DNA of 64,000 bases, taken from assembly GCF_032854445.1 (NCBI RefSeq), contig NC_088307.1:1552001-1616000 (forward strand), written 5' to 3'. The position numbers and the translations under genes are program-made. Positions 1 through 13,646 of this stretch are shown here, one piece after another. Numbering within the stretch: position 1 is the stretch's first letter; every line of letters begins with the position of its first letter. Origin of the DNA: Liolophura sinensis. Its lineage: Eukaryota; Mollusca; Polyplacophora; Chitonida; Chitonidae. Under the pieces are notes generated by a model that was given only the letters and a program-made list of their open reading frames with translations, searched no databases and was not told the DNA's origin.

Positions 1-98
1 CCTTGGTCTGGCACACTGACACGTGCTAGAACAGAGGTCGTAGTATGTTGTCACATAGGCTTGGTGAACTTATTTTCACTGCAGGCCTAATGTCCCTT

Positions 99-139
99 AC
101 GTCACTGTAATCACTGTGTTACAATGATTACAGTGACGT
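99..139. repeat. Short perfect hairpin (15-bp arms, 11-nt loop)
   Basis: ACGTCACTGTAATCA at 99-113 and its exact complement TGATTACAGTGACGT at 125-139. No terminator role is expected in a eukaryote; probably a foldback scrap. Confidence 0.7.
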
Positions 140-354
140 GAATCATTACGGCATGAAAAAGAGAACTGACGAGGTCTAATGCATTATCAACATACCGAAA
201 AAATAATGAACGTCAATGACGTTCAATGACGTCTTAACTTAACGATGGTTCATTTCAGATGTTCATTTGTTGAAATACTCAAATTATTCCAAATCGTGAT
301 GCTACATTTCCTTTTTATTATTTTTAATGTCAATATTCTTGTTGGATTTGTACA

Positions 355-2430
<2,076 letters not shown>

Positions 2431-3024
2431 TTACATGTGAGCATTTGCCAGCCACACTGTCGTCGCTGCTTTAGTTTTACTTCCTGTGCTGTAGTCTTTT
2501 ATATTGTCCAGTATTTGGTGGTCAGTGGTTAACCCCTGGTTCTGTGGTTTCCTCACCAACAAACTAGACTGCCTTCGTATAAGTGATGACTCCTTGAGTA
2601 AACCGTTAAAGTAGATATTAATTCCACGGATTTTACTATCCGTCCTCAATCAACTGTCATATATAAGAATCGGTAAATAAAGTAAACAAAAAGGCAGAGT
2701 ATACCATACTTGACAAACACACTTGACATTCTACAAGAATTCCAAGAAAAGGCGATTCTCGATGTTCTGTCTGACTTCCGTCCGTGGTTTTAGGTGAGAT
2801 TGGTTGTGTGATACCTGGTGATGTGTGGAGGACTATTTAGGTTTCGATGTCAACATCCGGCCCACCGCCGGTCCACATCCGGCCATAGACACATTGAAAA
2901 GGCTATACAAGTCTCCTTATATTATCTTTTATATTGTATTCTTGCATAAGCCATGATTCTGCTGGCCTGGGCCCTTTGTATTGTTTTCATGTTATTATAT
3001 ATTAAATGGGATGATAATACACCA

Positions 3025-3175
3025 TTTTGAATATCTGATTCGTGCTTTACGCCGTACTCAAGAGTATTTCACATACGACTGCCAGCATTATGGTGGGAGG
3101 AAACCGGGCAGAGCCTTGGGGATACCCACGACCATCCGTAGGCTACTGCTAGATCTTCACACGAACAGTACACCA
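3025..3175 (-). mobile_element. SINE family 1, 3' part
   Basis: The reverse complement matches the body and tail of the copy at 9181-9455 (GCCGTACTCAAGAGTATTTC, CAGCATTATGGTGGGAGG, ACCCACGACCATCCG). The head is missing. Confidence 0.75.
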
Positions 3176-3339
3176 TTTTGAGAATCGGTGTTTCCGGATT
3201 AATTCAGTGACGCCAAATGAATTGTATCACTTCATTTTTATCTTTTTATGTTTAAACCATGGTTCCAGTGGAAGTATACGTTGCTATTAATTATGCATTT
3301 ACATGAAGAGTTGGAATAAAAACTTAACTGAGGTAAATT

Positions 3340-3670
3340 GACAAGAAGCCGTATTTCACCGGTTACGTGTGACAACTTGCCGGGTATCACACTGTCGCCA
3401 CTGCTCTGGTTTTACTCTCTGTGCTGTAGCCGTATTTCACCGGTTACGTGTGACAACTTGCCGGGTATCACACTGTCGCCACTGCTCTGGTTTTACTCTC
3501 TGTGCTGTAGTCTATTTCACCGGATACGTGTGACAACTTGCCGGGTATCATACTGTCGTGGCAGCTCTGGTTTTACTCTCTGTGCTGTAGCCGTATTTCA
3601 CCGGTTACGTGTTACAACTTGCCGAGTATCACACTGTCGCCACTGCTCTGGTTTTACTCTCTGTATCCAT
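3340..3670. repeat. Minisatellite, ~82-bp unit, 4 copies
   Basis: The unit contains CGTATTTCACCGGTTACGTG and CACTGCTCTGGTTTTACTCT. Diverged single copies occur at 2440-2530 and 11270-11345, so the unit derives from a dispersed sequence. Confidence 0.9.
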
Positions 3671-3839
3671 GTGTATTCCATTCAGTCAGATCTCACTTCC
3701 TTTTGTCCGAGCACGACTGGTTAGCAGAGCCGAGTACTACCGGTTAGCAGAGAAAGTCTTGTGTTGTACAGGGAAACTTACTTACCGACCAGCATTCTAC
3801 CATCTCATTCATTAGCATTAACTATGTATAGCATAAAGC

Positions 3840-6800
3840 CCCCAACCTCCAGAATTAGTATTAGTATACAACTGTACAACATTCCATATATACACAAATA
3901 ATTTTATTTCATATTTTTATATATTATTTAATCATATATTCATTATGATGCTAATTCCCGCGGGAAAAAACCTTAATCTGACGAAATCTGCCTTTGACCT
4001 TTGTTTGTTTTCTGACAAAACAAAAAGGATAAATCATAACACTCCAATTTTTCAAGTGAGTTTTCCTACGTGAAAAATACACCTCACTACAGCACCGCAT
4101 GGGGACGATTTTATACAGTAGGAAGAGGTCCTTTGAAACTTTTTAATCTTGAGGGTTTGGATTTAGGTAGAGTCAGGAGCCCTTTATTCCCACTGCGGAC
4201 TGTACAGACCTGTATAATTTTGCCATATGATGATAGATATTGTCCTACCATATACAGCCAATGACCCCACAGTAAATCGCTTACGTACAGTGTAGTTCTA
4301 AACAGAGAAGCACTTTACTCGTTGTGTATGACATTCTAACATTGTGATTATTCACGTGTATCTGTCTCCAGCCTTTATGAATGGACTCATAAATGCGCTC
4401 AATTTGAAATGTTCTGTTTAATGGATCTGTGTGGTGCCCTCTACAAGATAAAAGCCTCCTTCGTGGGGGTCGCCAGCTGTCAGAGCTGGCCATTTGTGTC
4501 GTGGAGTATGTCAGCATTAACCTGTCGCAACCTTATACGAACTGGCATCCATTGTATAGGTTGCACCATGCCGAAATCCCAGGCTTACGGATTTGTATTT
4601 AGGTGTTTTTTAGTTCAAAAGCGAATTTCACGTTTAAATATCAGAGTTTTAGAATGTCACCGGATTGATGAAGCAGAAATACCGCTTTTAAATCTAGTGA
4701 TGCTCACTCCCGATTTTGTCATTGAAATTCCCAAAACGTTGCTTAGGTCTTTGTTGTAGACTTCTATTTGAGTGAAAAGCGTGTCGGGTTGATCGCGGGG
4801 TACGGTCGTGTGTACGTTCAGACTGGTACACAACATCAAGACAACAAGAGTATGTTTATTTATGTCGCTGGTTTACTTCCACAGAGTGCCATGGCAAATG
4901 TTTCTGGCATAAAGGAAATTTGTGAGAAAGAGATGGACATATCCTGAAAATGATCTTGAATCCTCGATCATGGTCACCTTGAATTCTAGTCAGACACATA
5001 TAAGAGCTGGGGTTTTTTTTTGGGGGGGGGGGGGGGGTTGGGGGGGGTCGGTTTCTTTGGCTTTTGGTGATTATAGCATCTGTTCGTTTTGCCAACGTTG
5101 ATGTAATAGGTCGAAGATAAAAAAGCTTAATCGTTCAGTCAATGAAAATTTGAAGAGAAGAAAATCGATGCCAAAATCAGATGAAAGAGCATGAAGTCTT
5201 ACATGCAAATATGGCTTTAAATTTTTTTTTTCAATTTTTTTGTTTGAGGAGAAAAGAATATTTGAGAATGTGTTTGTAATATGCGCATTTGGGATCACAA
5301 TTTGATATCTATCGTTGTTGGATAATAATGTTCTAATTAAGAATGTGAATTTCTAATTTGAATGAAAAAATGGTCGAAGACCACTTATTATCAACCAACA
5401 TGGTGTGCATATCTGTATGCGTGGCGTGTGGGAATATTCGTCATTACGTTGTTAAAGTCAGATGGGTTACACCGAAAAACCGAGATTCTTTCTTCCATTC
5501 TTCCCTTCCTCTCTCGCCGCTAAAGTAAAAGTAAAGATAATGTGATAATTTTCGATGGCAGTGTCCCTTAAAAGGAATTGTGACGTCTTCATTGCTTAAC
5601 TTACTGGAACAATTTTTCGATAGCCCACACTAATGCTCTCTCTTTGGTCCCTAAGCAATACACGCCCGTCCAGGGTGAAGAATGAACGGTTGTAGAGAAA
5701 ATAAAAATGTATACAGAGAGAGATAGTTGTCCAAAGACAATCGTGTTGGTTGCTAAGAACACGCTTTGTGAATTATGAACATACTCTCTGGTCGTCTTCC
5801 ATAAACCTGTTTAGGAACAGGTCGGCTTAAAGTGAAAGAAAACAAAGCATAAAGGGTCAGCCAGTTTGCTGTTAAATGTATCCCAAATTCACTTTATGTA
5901 TTATTAGAATTCCAAGCTGTCCAAAGATGAGTGTCAGATAGAATGGTTTGATTCCAGAGTCACTTTAGAAATTACAGCTTCATGTGAAAGTGTTTGAAAT
6001 GTCAAATACAGGTAGTGGAGTTTGTTAATGGTTTAGAAAGCAGGAAAACGGAAACGGATAGTTGGTGTTTATATCTACACATTTGCGGTCAACCATGCTT
6101 GAATCATGGTTCTATAGTGGAATGCTTTTCCGTGAATGATTGTTTGTAAGATAAACTATTCCTGTGTGATAATGAGGTGGATGGTGATGCTCATGATGAC
6201 AGAAATGGCGTGGCACGTGTTCACTAAGTTAACATCTGTACTTTCGTGTCATTTAAATGAAAAGCATAGCCTAATTAACATTATAAGTCAGTTTTAAGGT
6301 CGGCCTTTTCAAATTTGTATTCTAGTGTATAATGCAATTTTAAAAATAAACTTGAACTATGATAAAATGTTAAACTCCAAATTTCTGACAAGAGGAAGCC
6401 ATTTCCCGCGTTGATGAAGTCAATTTTGTTGCTTAGTACACTTCTGCACTGCACATTCAGCCCAGTTTACGTCAGCGGAAGTTGATTTTATTGGCTACTG
6501 CAATATATGGCCAGGCTATGACCTCATATGGATGTAAACATTGCCCCATAGAACAAAAACAATTAATATGACTGACAGCTAAGGTCGCTTGTTCAAAGTG
6601 TTAAAAGTTAAATCAGGTGAAAATATTCTTATTCAAACTATAGTATAATAACAAATATGACTTGAGCCCAAATCTAGAACAATATATACCTTTAATTGTC
6701 ATTAGATTTTTAAAGAAAAAAAAACCTTCAGGGTTTGAATTTTGGGTAGAAAATTATTATATTTTGGGTAGGATCATTATTATGTTAGATACGAAATATA
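3840..6800. other. No gene seen; contains a T/G homopolymer tract
   Basis: No convincing exon on either strand. At 5011-5047 a run of T8 is followed by a near-continuous G tract. The remainder is unremarkable AT-rich DNA. Confidence 0.5.
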
Positions 6801-6805
6801 GTGTG

Positions 6806-7345
6806 AAGGTAAGCAGAACAATACGAAATATAGACAAAAAAGTGAGTAGGATAACATGAAATATAAACAAAAGGTAAGCAGGACAACATGAAATATAGAC
6901 AAAAAAGTGAGCAGGACAACATGAAATATAGACAAACGGTAAGCAGGACAATATGAAATATAGACAAAAGGTAAGCAGGACAACATAAATATAGACAAAA
7001 AAGTGAGCAAGACAGCATGAAATATAGACAAAAGGTAAGCAGAACAACATAAATATAGACAAAAACGTGAGCAGGACAACATGAAATATAGGCAAAAGGT
7101 AAGCAGGACAACATGAAATATAGACAAAAGGTAAGCAGGACAATATGAAATATAGACAAGAGGTAAGCAGAACAACATGAAATATAGACAAAAGGTAAGC
7201 AGAACAACATGAAATATAGACAAAAGGTAAGCAGGACAACATGAAATATAGAGAAAAGGTAAGCAAGACAACATGGAATATAGACAAGAGGTAAGCAATA
7301 CAGCATGAAATATAGAAAAAAGGTAAGCAGGACAACATGTAGCCA
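6806..7345. repeat. Minisatellite, ~32-bp unit, ~17 copies
   Basis: Unit GTAAGCAGGACAACATGAAA TATAGACAAAAG with small indels. The three open - strand frames across it are products of the repeat. Confidence 0.93.
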
Positions 7346-7397
7346 GCGACATATATTTGTAAAGGGAATGGCAAAGCAGACCAAATTTAGTCTTGAC

Positions 7398-7510
7398 AGT
7401 GGATATAGATATCAGTAGGAGGAATGGATATCAGGAGGAGGAATGGATATCAGAAGGAGGAACGGATATCAGCAGGAGGATTGGATATCAGTAGGAGGAA
7501 TGGATATTAG
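7398..7510. repeat. Short tandem repeat, ~20-bp unit, 5-6 copies
   Basis: GATATCAGNAGGAGGAATG repeated; lies directly between two larger arrays. Confidence 0.9.
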
Positions 7511-7589
7511 TTGACAGGCAATGATTGTCCAAACGCAATTCTTGTACCTATTTTAATACCAAGAACTGTGCCTGGACATCAGTGTTTGA

Positions 7590-8765
7590 AGCAATATTCG
7601 ACCCATTCAGATTCATAGGGAGAAAGGATTCCACTGAGAATCTGAAGCAATACTCGACCCACTCACATTCATAGGGAGAAAGGATTCAACTGAGAATCTG
7701 AAGCAATACTCGACCCACTCACATTCACAGGGAGAAAGGATTCCACTGAGAATCTGAAGCAATACTCCACCCACTCACATTCACAGGGAGAAACGATTCC
7801 ACTGAGAATCTAAAGCAATATTCCACCCACTCACATTCGCAAAAAGAACGGATCCCACTGAGAATCTGAAGCAATACTCCACCCATTCACATTCACAGGG
7901 AGAAAGGATTCCACCGAGAATCTGAAGCAATACTCCACCCATTCACATTCACAGGGAGAAAGGATTCCACTGAGAATCTGAAGCAATACTCGACCCACTC
8001 ACATTCACAGGGAGAAAGGATTCCACTGAGAATCTGAAGCAATACTCGACCCACTCACATTCACAGGGAGAAACGATTCCACTGAGAATCTAAAACAATA
8101 TTCCACCCACTCACATTCACAAAAAGAACGGATCCCACTGAGAATCTGAAGCAATACTCCACCCATTCACATTCACAGGGAGAAAGGATTCCACTGAGAA
8201 CCTGAAGCAATACTCCACCCATTCACATTCACATCGAGAAAGGATTCCACCGAGAATCTGAAGCAATACTCGACCCACTCACATTCACAGGGAGAAAGGA
8301 TTCCACCGAGAATCTGAAGCAAAACTCGACCCATTCACATTCACATCGAGAAAGGATTCCACCGAGAATCTGAAGCAATACTCGACCCACTCACATTCAC
8401 AGGGAGAAAGGATTCCACCGAGAATCTGAAGCAAAACTCGAACCACTCACATTCACAGGGAGAAAGGATTCCACTGAGAATCTAAAGCAATATTCCACCC
8501 ACTCACATTCACAAAAAGAACGGATTCCACTGAGAATCTGAAGCAATACTCGACCCATTCACATTCACATCGAGAGAGGATTCCACTGAGAATCTGAAGC
8601 AATACTCGACCCACTCACATTCACAGGGAGAAATGATTCCACTGAGAATCTGAAGCAAAACTCCACCCACTCACATTAACAGGGAGAAAGGATTCCCCTG
8701 AGAATCTGAAGCAATACTCGACCCATTCACATTCACAGGGAGAAAGGATTCCACTGAGAATCTGT
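7590..8765. repeat. Minisatellite, 56-bp unit, ~21 copies
   Basis: The unit begins GAATCTGAAGCAATACTCGA and contains CACTCACATTCACAGGGAGA. Variants (GGGAGAAAGG, AAAAAGAACGG, ATCGAGAAAGG) recur in order, suggesting higher-order duplication. Confidence 0.94.
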
Positions 8766-9180
8766 TGTATTTGTCCACTAGGAATTTTCTATAGCCATTG
8801 GCAGAGCAAATGAGTGCTGAATAAACGGAATCTTCCGTCATTATAGGCAGATCAAATGACTACTGTTTTATCTTTGCTTTAATTCGAATTCTTTAATTCG
8901 ATCGTGAAATAAAACTGAACTTTGCTCAGTCATGGAACAGAAACGGAATTTCCCATGACTACAGTCAGGGCAAATGGCTGCTGACAAGGAGATTGTTTTA
9001 TCTTTGCCCGATCTTGAAAGGGAATTTGCTTAATCATGCACCAAAAAACGAATGTTTGAGTTGTATAATTCTCTCAGAATCTTCCAGGCAAAGTTTCGTG
9101 CCATTTACCTTGTGCTAACCATGTATACCTCATGGTTTATTTTTCAGGGTATTTTTTTTCGAAGACCCTTCTCAAAGCCA

Positions 9181-9455
9181 TGAGAGGCCTTCGTGGCTTA
9201 GTTGGTTAGCGCGCTAGCGCAGCGAAGTGACCCAGGAGTCTCTCACCAATGCGGTCGCTGTAAGTTCGAGTCCAGCTCATGCTGGCTTCCTCTCCGGCAG
9301 TATGTGGGAAGGTCGGTCAGCAGCCTGCCGATGGTCGTGGGTTTCCCCCGGGCTCTGCCTGGTTTCCTCCCACCATAATGCTGGCCGCCGTCATATAAGT
9401 GAAATATTCTTGAGTACAGCGTAAAACACCAATCAAATAAATAAATAAATCAGCA
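9181..9455 (+). mobile_element. Full-length tRNA-headed SINE (family 1)
   Basis: The head has Pol III boxes: TGGCTTAGTTGGTTAGCGCG (A box) and GTTCGAGTCC (B box). The body GTTTCCTCCCACCATAATG is followed by the tail ATATTCTTGAGTACAGCGT, AACACCAATCAAAT and an (AAAT)n end. It serves as the reference copy for the family in this window. Confidence 0.85.
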
Positions 9456-10980
9456 CCACGAAAATCCTAGACTATACGTAAGTCTGGAGATAAACCACAA
9501 ATAAAATGTTTGGATAAGATATTTTATACATAACAACCTACGCTTTTGACATGTCTGAGTGAAATGTGTATCATGCACACTGTTTGATGGATCTATGATC
9601 ACGTTACATTTCTGCGGTGACCATACTTGCTGAGAGTGACCGACGAAAAAGCATTTAAAAGACAAAACAGTACTGAACATCGCAATATGACCGTGACTAG
9701 CAACAAATCGGTGTCATTCCTATTGCCAAACCCCCAATGTACTGAAAGACATAACCCACAGGTTTGGACGTGTTGCCAGCAGACGGCCAAATTTCTTTTT
9801 GTTTTGCGCCTCCTGTGAAGTTTAACGCTTACATGTGACCACAACAAATGTTATATATGATGTAATGTATCATTATATACATCGCTGTGTCAGTATGTCG
9901 GTGATATATTCAATGATATATTCACTGAAATACCCACGCCATGATTTATTCAGTGTATCGTGACCTTGAACAAAGTAGACAAAAACAAAATAAAGGTTAG
10001 CCCTAGCTTTCAAAAAAAAAAATGTTCAGCACGCTTACAAATGTACAGTAATGGTTCACGGTGTGTGGTTTTATTGATTTCACGCATATATCTAACTGAT
10101 CCGAATTGTAATTTCATCAAATGACCGATATGTCCACCATTTAAACTGAAAACTGCTTCTAGGTATTATGTGTGTTCGAAATGCCGAAGTGATTGTCTCG
10201 TGGCTTTGTGTGTGTGCTCTCTTTGTGACGGTGGCACGTCCAGTGAATCCACGTGGAGGGTGGAGTATGTTAAGACAACCGTTATTAAAGTTTAACAATG
10301 AACAATACTCCTTTTTTCTCTCTCTCAGGCTTTTTCTCTCGTGACTTCAATTATGGATAAGCAATTGGACACGAGGTATCTGGCATTCTCACGATCCATT
10401 CTCTGAAACTTAACCGGGTGACGTTTAACTTAATGAAAAGGGTAAAAACTAAAAAAGCCATAAACGTTTCATACACCTATACAAATTGTAACTTGATAAT
10501 TTGGCGGAGTCTTTTTGAAAATAACATACGCGGACTTGTCCCCAGCAAGCCCCTACGAGAGATGGCCATTAAATGAAACCCGATACTCATACACGAGTTG
10601 TATTCCGCTCAAAGTCGTACCGGGACGATTCAATGCATGTCAGTACCAGCACAGGCTTGTCCTCGATTATACTGGTCTGGCCCAGTGACTGCACGATGTT
10701 ATCCAGAACGAGGCTCCGCTCATGCGTCCTTGTTACCTAATACCATGGAAACTTGATTCGACAGCACATTTCATTTGTACGGATAAGCGAAAATGCGACA
10801 GACTAAACGTGTATATACCGTGTCATATGTGCCCCATGGACTTCACACCATTTAGAGCTAACAGATTATCCTTGCGAACCAAAAAGAAAATAATAAAAAG
10901 ACGTGGAGCAAACAAAGTAATTTATTAACATACACGTATTCCATTTCTATATTTGTTGCCTAACGCTATACTGAAGAATT
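9456..10980. other. No gene seen
   Basis: No splice-supported open stretch found on either strand; no repeat family recognised apart from short A runs at 10009-10021. Confidence 0.45.
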
Positions 10981-10989
10981 TTTGACTTC

Positions 10990-11120
10990 CACGTTGGCGT
11001 TGGTATTGACATGGTTGGCGTTGGTATTGACATGGTTGACATTGGTATTGACATGGTTGGCATTGGTATTGACATGGTTGACATTGGTATTGACATGGTT
11101 GACATTGGTATTGACATGGG
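10990..11120. repeat. Minisatellite, 21-bp unit, ~6 copies
   Basis: Unit GTTGGCGTTGGTATTGACAT G. The - strand reading PCQYQCQ is an artefact of the unit length being a multiple of 3. Confidence 0.93.
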
Positions 11121-11504
11121 CGGGTGGTATTCTTGACTAAAGTGTCAGGAAAAACACAACAGAACAAATATCAATTAAATAAAGATACTTAGCGTGTGAC
11201 TTGATACTAATTAAGTATTTACATGAACAGTTAACAAATAAAATCACAATTGAGATAAACTGAGAACAGGCCATTTTTCACCGGTTACGTCACCTATTAC
11301 ATTGTCGTCCCTGCTCTGGTTTTATTCTGTGCTGTGGTCTTTTGATGTTCATGAACTGTCTTTGTGGTAATTTTAAGCTTTGGAGACGATAGGTCTGTTT
11401 TATTGTACGATACGATAGATGTGATCGGCGTCTTTTATATCGCTATCACTCATCTACCTCGCTATGTAAATGACGCCTGTTTGTAAGGCGCGAAACAGCA
11501 AATG

Positions 11505-11575
11505 AGTGAATGAATGAATGAATGAATCAATCAATGAACGAATTAATCAATCAATCAATCAATCAATCAATTAAG
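11505..11575. repeat. (AATG/AATC)n tetranucleotide tract
   Basis: GAATGAATGAATGAATCAAT grading into (CAAT)n. Confidence 0.9.
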
Positions 11576-11727
11576 ATGTCCATTTACAACCAAACTTAAA
11601 CGCTATAGCATATTGCCCTAGAATATGGCAAATGCTGAACTTTCAGTCAGAGGCCATCTTCTTCAAATATGTTCAGACATTGATATTTCTGGAATATACA
11701 ATTGTATAAATCTTAATGAATAAGGAG

Positions 11728-11872
11728 TACTGTTGGGCTGTTCAGCCAGTGCCCTGTTGGGCTGTTCAGCCAGTGCCCTGTTGGGCTGTTCAGCCAGTGC
11801 CCTGTTGGGCTGTTCAGCCAGTGCCCTGTTGGGCTGTTCAGCCAGTGCCCTGTTGGGCTGTTCAGCCAGTGT
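11728..11872. repeat. Minisatellite, 24-bp unit, 6 near-identical copies
   Basis: Unit TGTTGGGCTGTTCAGCCAGT GCCC. Each unit contains the inverted repeat GGCTG-TT-CAGCC, so the array can form a row of small hairpins. Near-perfect identity indicates recent expansion. Confidence 0.95.
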
Positions 11873-12404
11873 CTTCCTTCTTCTTCTCAATACATCTGAT
11901 GGCCTAAATCATGAATAAAACTTGTCCACATCTCGTCTCCCGTCAAGTGATGAACGTGCTATTGGCATACTGGAAGTTCGAAAGCAAATTTCGAAATGCT
12001 CTCTATCCGGACTTACGTGAAAGTCATGCAAATTATCTGCACAGTATCATTTCAAACGACCTATATCACAACGACCTGGAATATCCCCTGTTTTGTTTTG
12101 TTTTTTTTCATTACATGTAGTGTATTGATCTTATAAGTGGTGGACATTGGAGACAAGCAGGAAGACACTGTAGTGCTTATACGGTGGTACTAAAACTATA
12201 GTCCGGAAAATGCCCAGCTGTCATTGACAATGTCAGCAAAGGAACATTCACGTTTGCGTTGATGAGAACTGTTTAATACACCTGACGCTGACTGTTACAA
12301 CAGACGTCAGTATAGACTGTTACTTAACGAGTGTCAAATGTAATGTTTTCGTCAGTATGTTGTGACTGGATGGATTGTCATCCAGATTGAGTCCATGTCA
12401 TGTT

Positions 12405-12525
12405 TTATTCATTTATTTATTTATTTATTTGATTTGATTGGTGTTTTACGCCGTACACTAGAATATTTAACTTAAAGGACGGGGGTCAGCATTATGGGAG
12501 GGAGAAAATCTGGCCCGGGGATCAT
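12405..12525 (-). mobile_element. SINE family 1, tail fragment
   Basis: (TTTA)n followed by GATTGGTGTTTTACGCCGTA and CAGCATTATGGGAGGGAG, the reverse-complement tail. Abuts the degenerate array at 12530. Confidence 0.75.
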
Positions 12526-12529
12526 ACTT

Positions 12530-12870
12530 TGATGGTTCTGTACATCTGGTGTCCGTGCCGTGGTGATTCAGTACATCTGGTGTCCATGCCGCGGTGATTC
12601 AGCACATCTGGTGTTCATGTTGTGGTGATTCAGTACATCTGGTGTCATGGTGGTTCAGTACATCTGGTGTCCTTGTCATTATTGTTCAGTACATCTGATG
12701 TCCATGTCATGATGGTTCAGTGAATTCAGTGTCCGTTTCATGATTATTCTGTGCATCGGGGGCCCTTTTTTGGCATCTGGTCATGATCGCTCAGTGCATC
12801 TGGTGTCCGTTTCGAGATAGTACAGTGCATTTGGTGTCCAGGTCACTCATTACATCTGATGTCCATATCA
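12530..12870. repeat. Degenerate minisatellite, ~31-bp unit, ~11 copies
   Basis: GTTCAGTACATCTGGTGTCC and ATGTCATGATG recur with many substitutions; old array. Confidence 0.8.
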
Positions 12871-13155
12871 CGATATCTCACCTGCTGTACCCTAGGCAAA
12901 TATGGATGTGATATGACCGAACTAATATGCAAGAAAAGAGCGGGAAACAAATCACCCTAGCTGGGTACTGTAGCTTACGTGGCTTACGGATATGATTGCT
13001 CTGGAGATGGTCTAAGTTAACATCTGATTGTAAATTTGTGAGTTTATCAAAGCTCGTGTAAAATGGTTCGTTTGAACCCATTTAGTTGATTGGATCTTCT
13101 TGATCTACTTATCGTAGACAACTGCTGCATAAAATGTTAGCATGTTGAGTCAAAC

Positions 13156-13416
13156 TCACTTGAAGCAGATGTATTTCCCATTGTAATACATACATATACA
13201 TCCTGACCCACATGGATCGTTCTGTGTACGTTGTATCCGCTGCAGTAGGCTGTATAGATCTCCCCAGTGCAGTACAGACGATCCGGGCTCACTGTTCATA
13301 CAGACACATACTTTAACCCCGTGACCTAGTTTGCAGAACATGCTGGTGATCAGGTATTGCGCGATAAACGCCAGCAGCTGTACAAAGGTGTTCCGTGCAT
13401 GTGTCCAGTTTAACAC
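13156..13416 (-). CDS. Possible small secreted cysteine-rich protein, 86 aa
   Basis: A single-exon ORF with a hydrophobic N-terminal stretch (FVQLLAFIAQYLITSMFC) that could act as a signal peptide, and seven cysteines, four of them clustered near the end (NDPCGSGCICMYYNGKYICF). Head to head with the DUF5054 gene, about 230 bp apart. No family is recognised. It could equally be a chance ORF or one exon of a longer gene. Confidence 0.3.
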   Translation of the reverse strand: MLNWTHARNTFVQLLAFIAQYLITSMFCKLGHGVKVCVCMNSEPGSSVLHWGDLYSLLQRIQRTQNDPCGSGCICMYYNGKYICFK

Positions 13417-13643
13417 ATGATGTTCAGAGGTGTGAAGGGGTGTGCTCGCAGTGATAAAATCTCATCGGAACCAGTACACAGGTATCTCTACCGGTTGAGT
13501 CTCGGAATAGCGCTGCTTCTGCCTGATCTAACAGACTGACGGTCTGTCCCACGTCATACCTAACAGAACCCATATCAGCGCAGACAAGAATCATTTGTGA
13601 AGCGTAGTCTCACCACAAGAGTTATCGGCCCTGACACCACAAT

Positions 13644-13646
13644 ATG
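13644..13646 (+). CDS. DUF5054 gene exon 1 (initiator Met only)
   Basis: ATG is followed directly by a strong donor (GTACGTAT at 13647). The next exon begins in phase 0 with GCT GTA ATA and has no in-frame ATG before the signal-peptide-like stretch. So the coding part of exon 1 is the start codon alone, with the 5' UTR lying immediately upstream (roughly 13500-13643, extent unknown). Inferred from sequence; a different first exon further upstream is possible. Confidence 0.6.

Noticed and set aside
6757-7374. Three overlapping ~200-codon - strand ORFs resembling membrane protein
   Set aside because: 32-bp minisatellite; hydrophobic composition comes from the AT-rich unit, and all three frames read similar peptides.
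9181-9260. tRNA gene
   Set aside because: A and B boxes are present but the cloverleaf cannot be completed, and the same head recurs at several loci with a common body and tail, so it is a SINE head.
10722-10928. 68-codon ORF with several cysteines
   Set aside because: No leader, no splice support and no recognised pattern; length within chance expectation for this composition.
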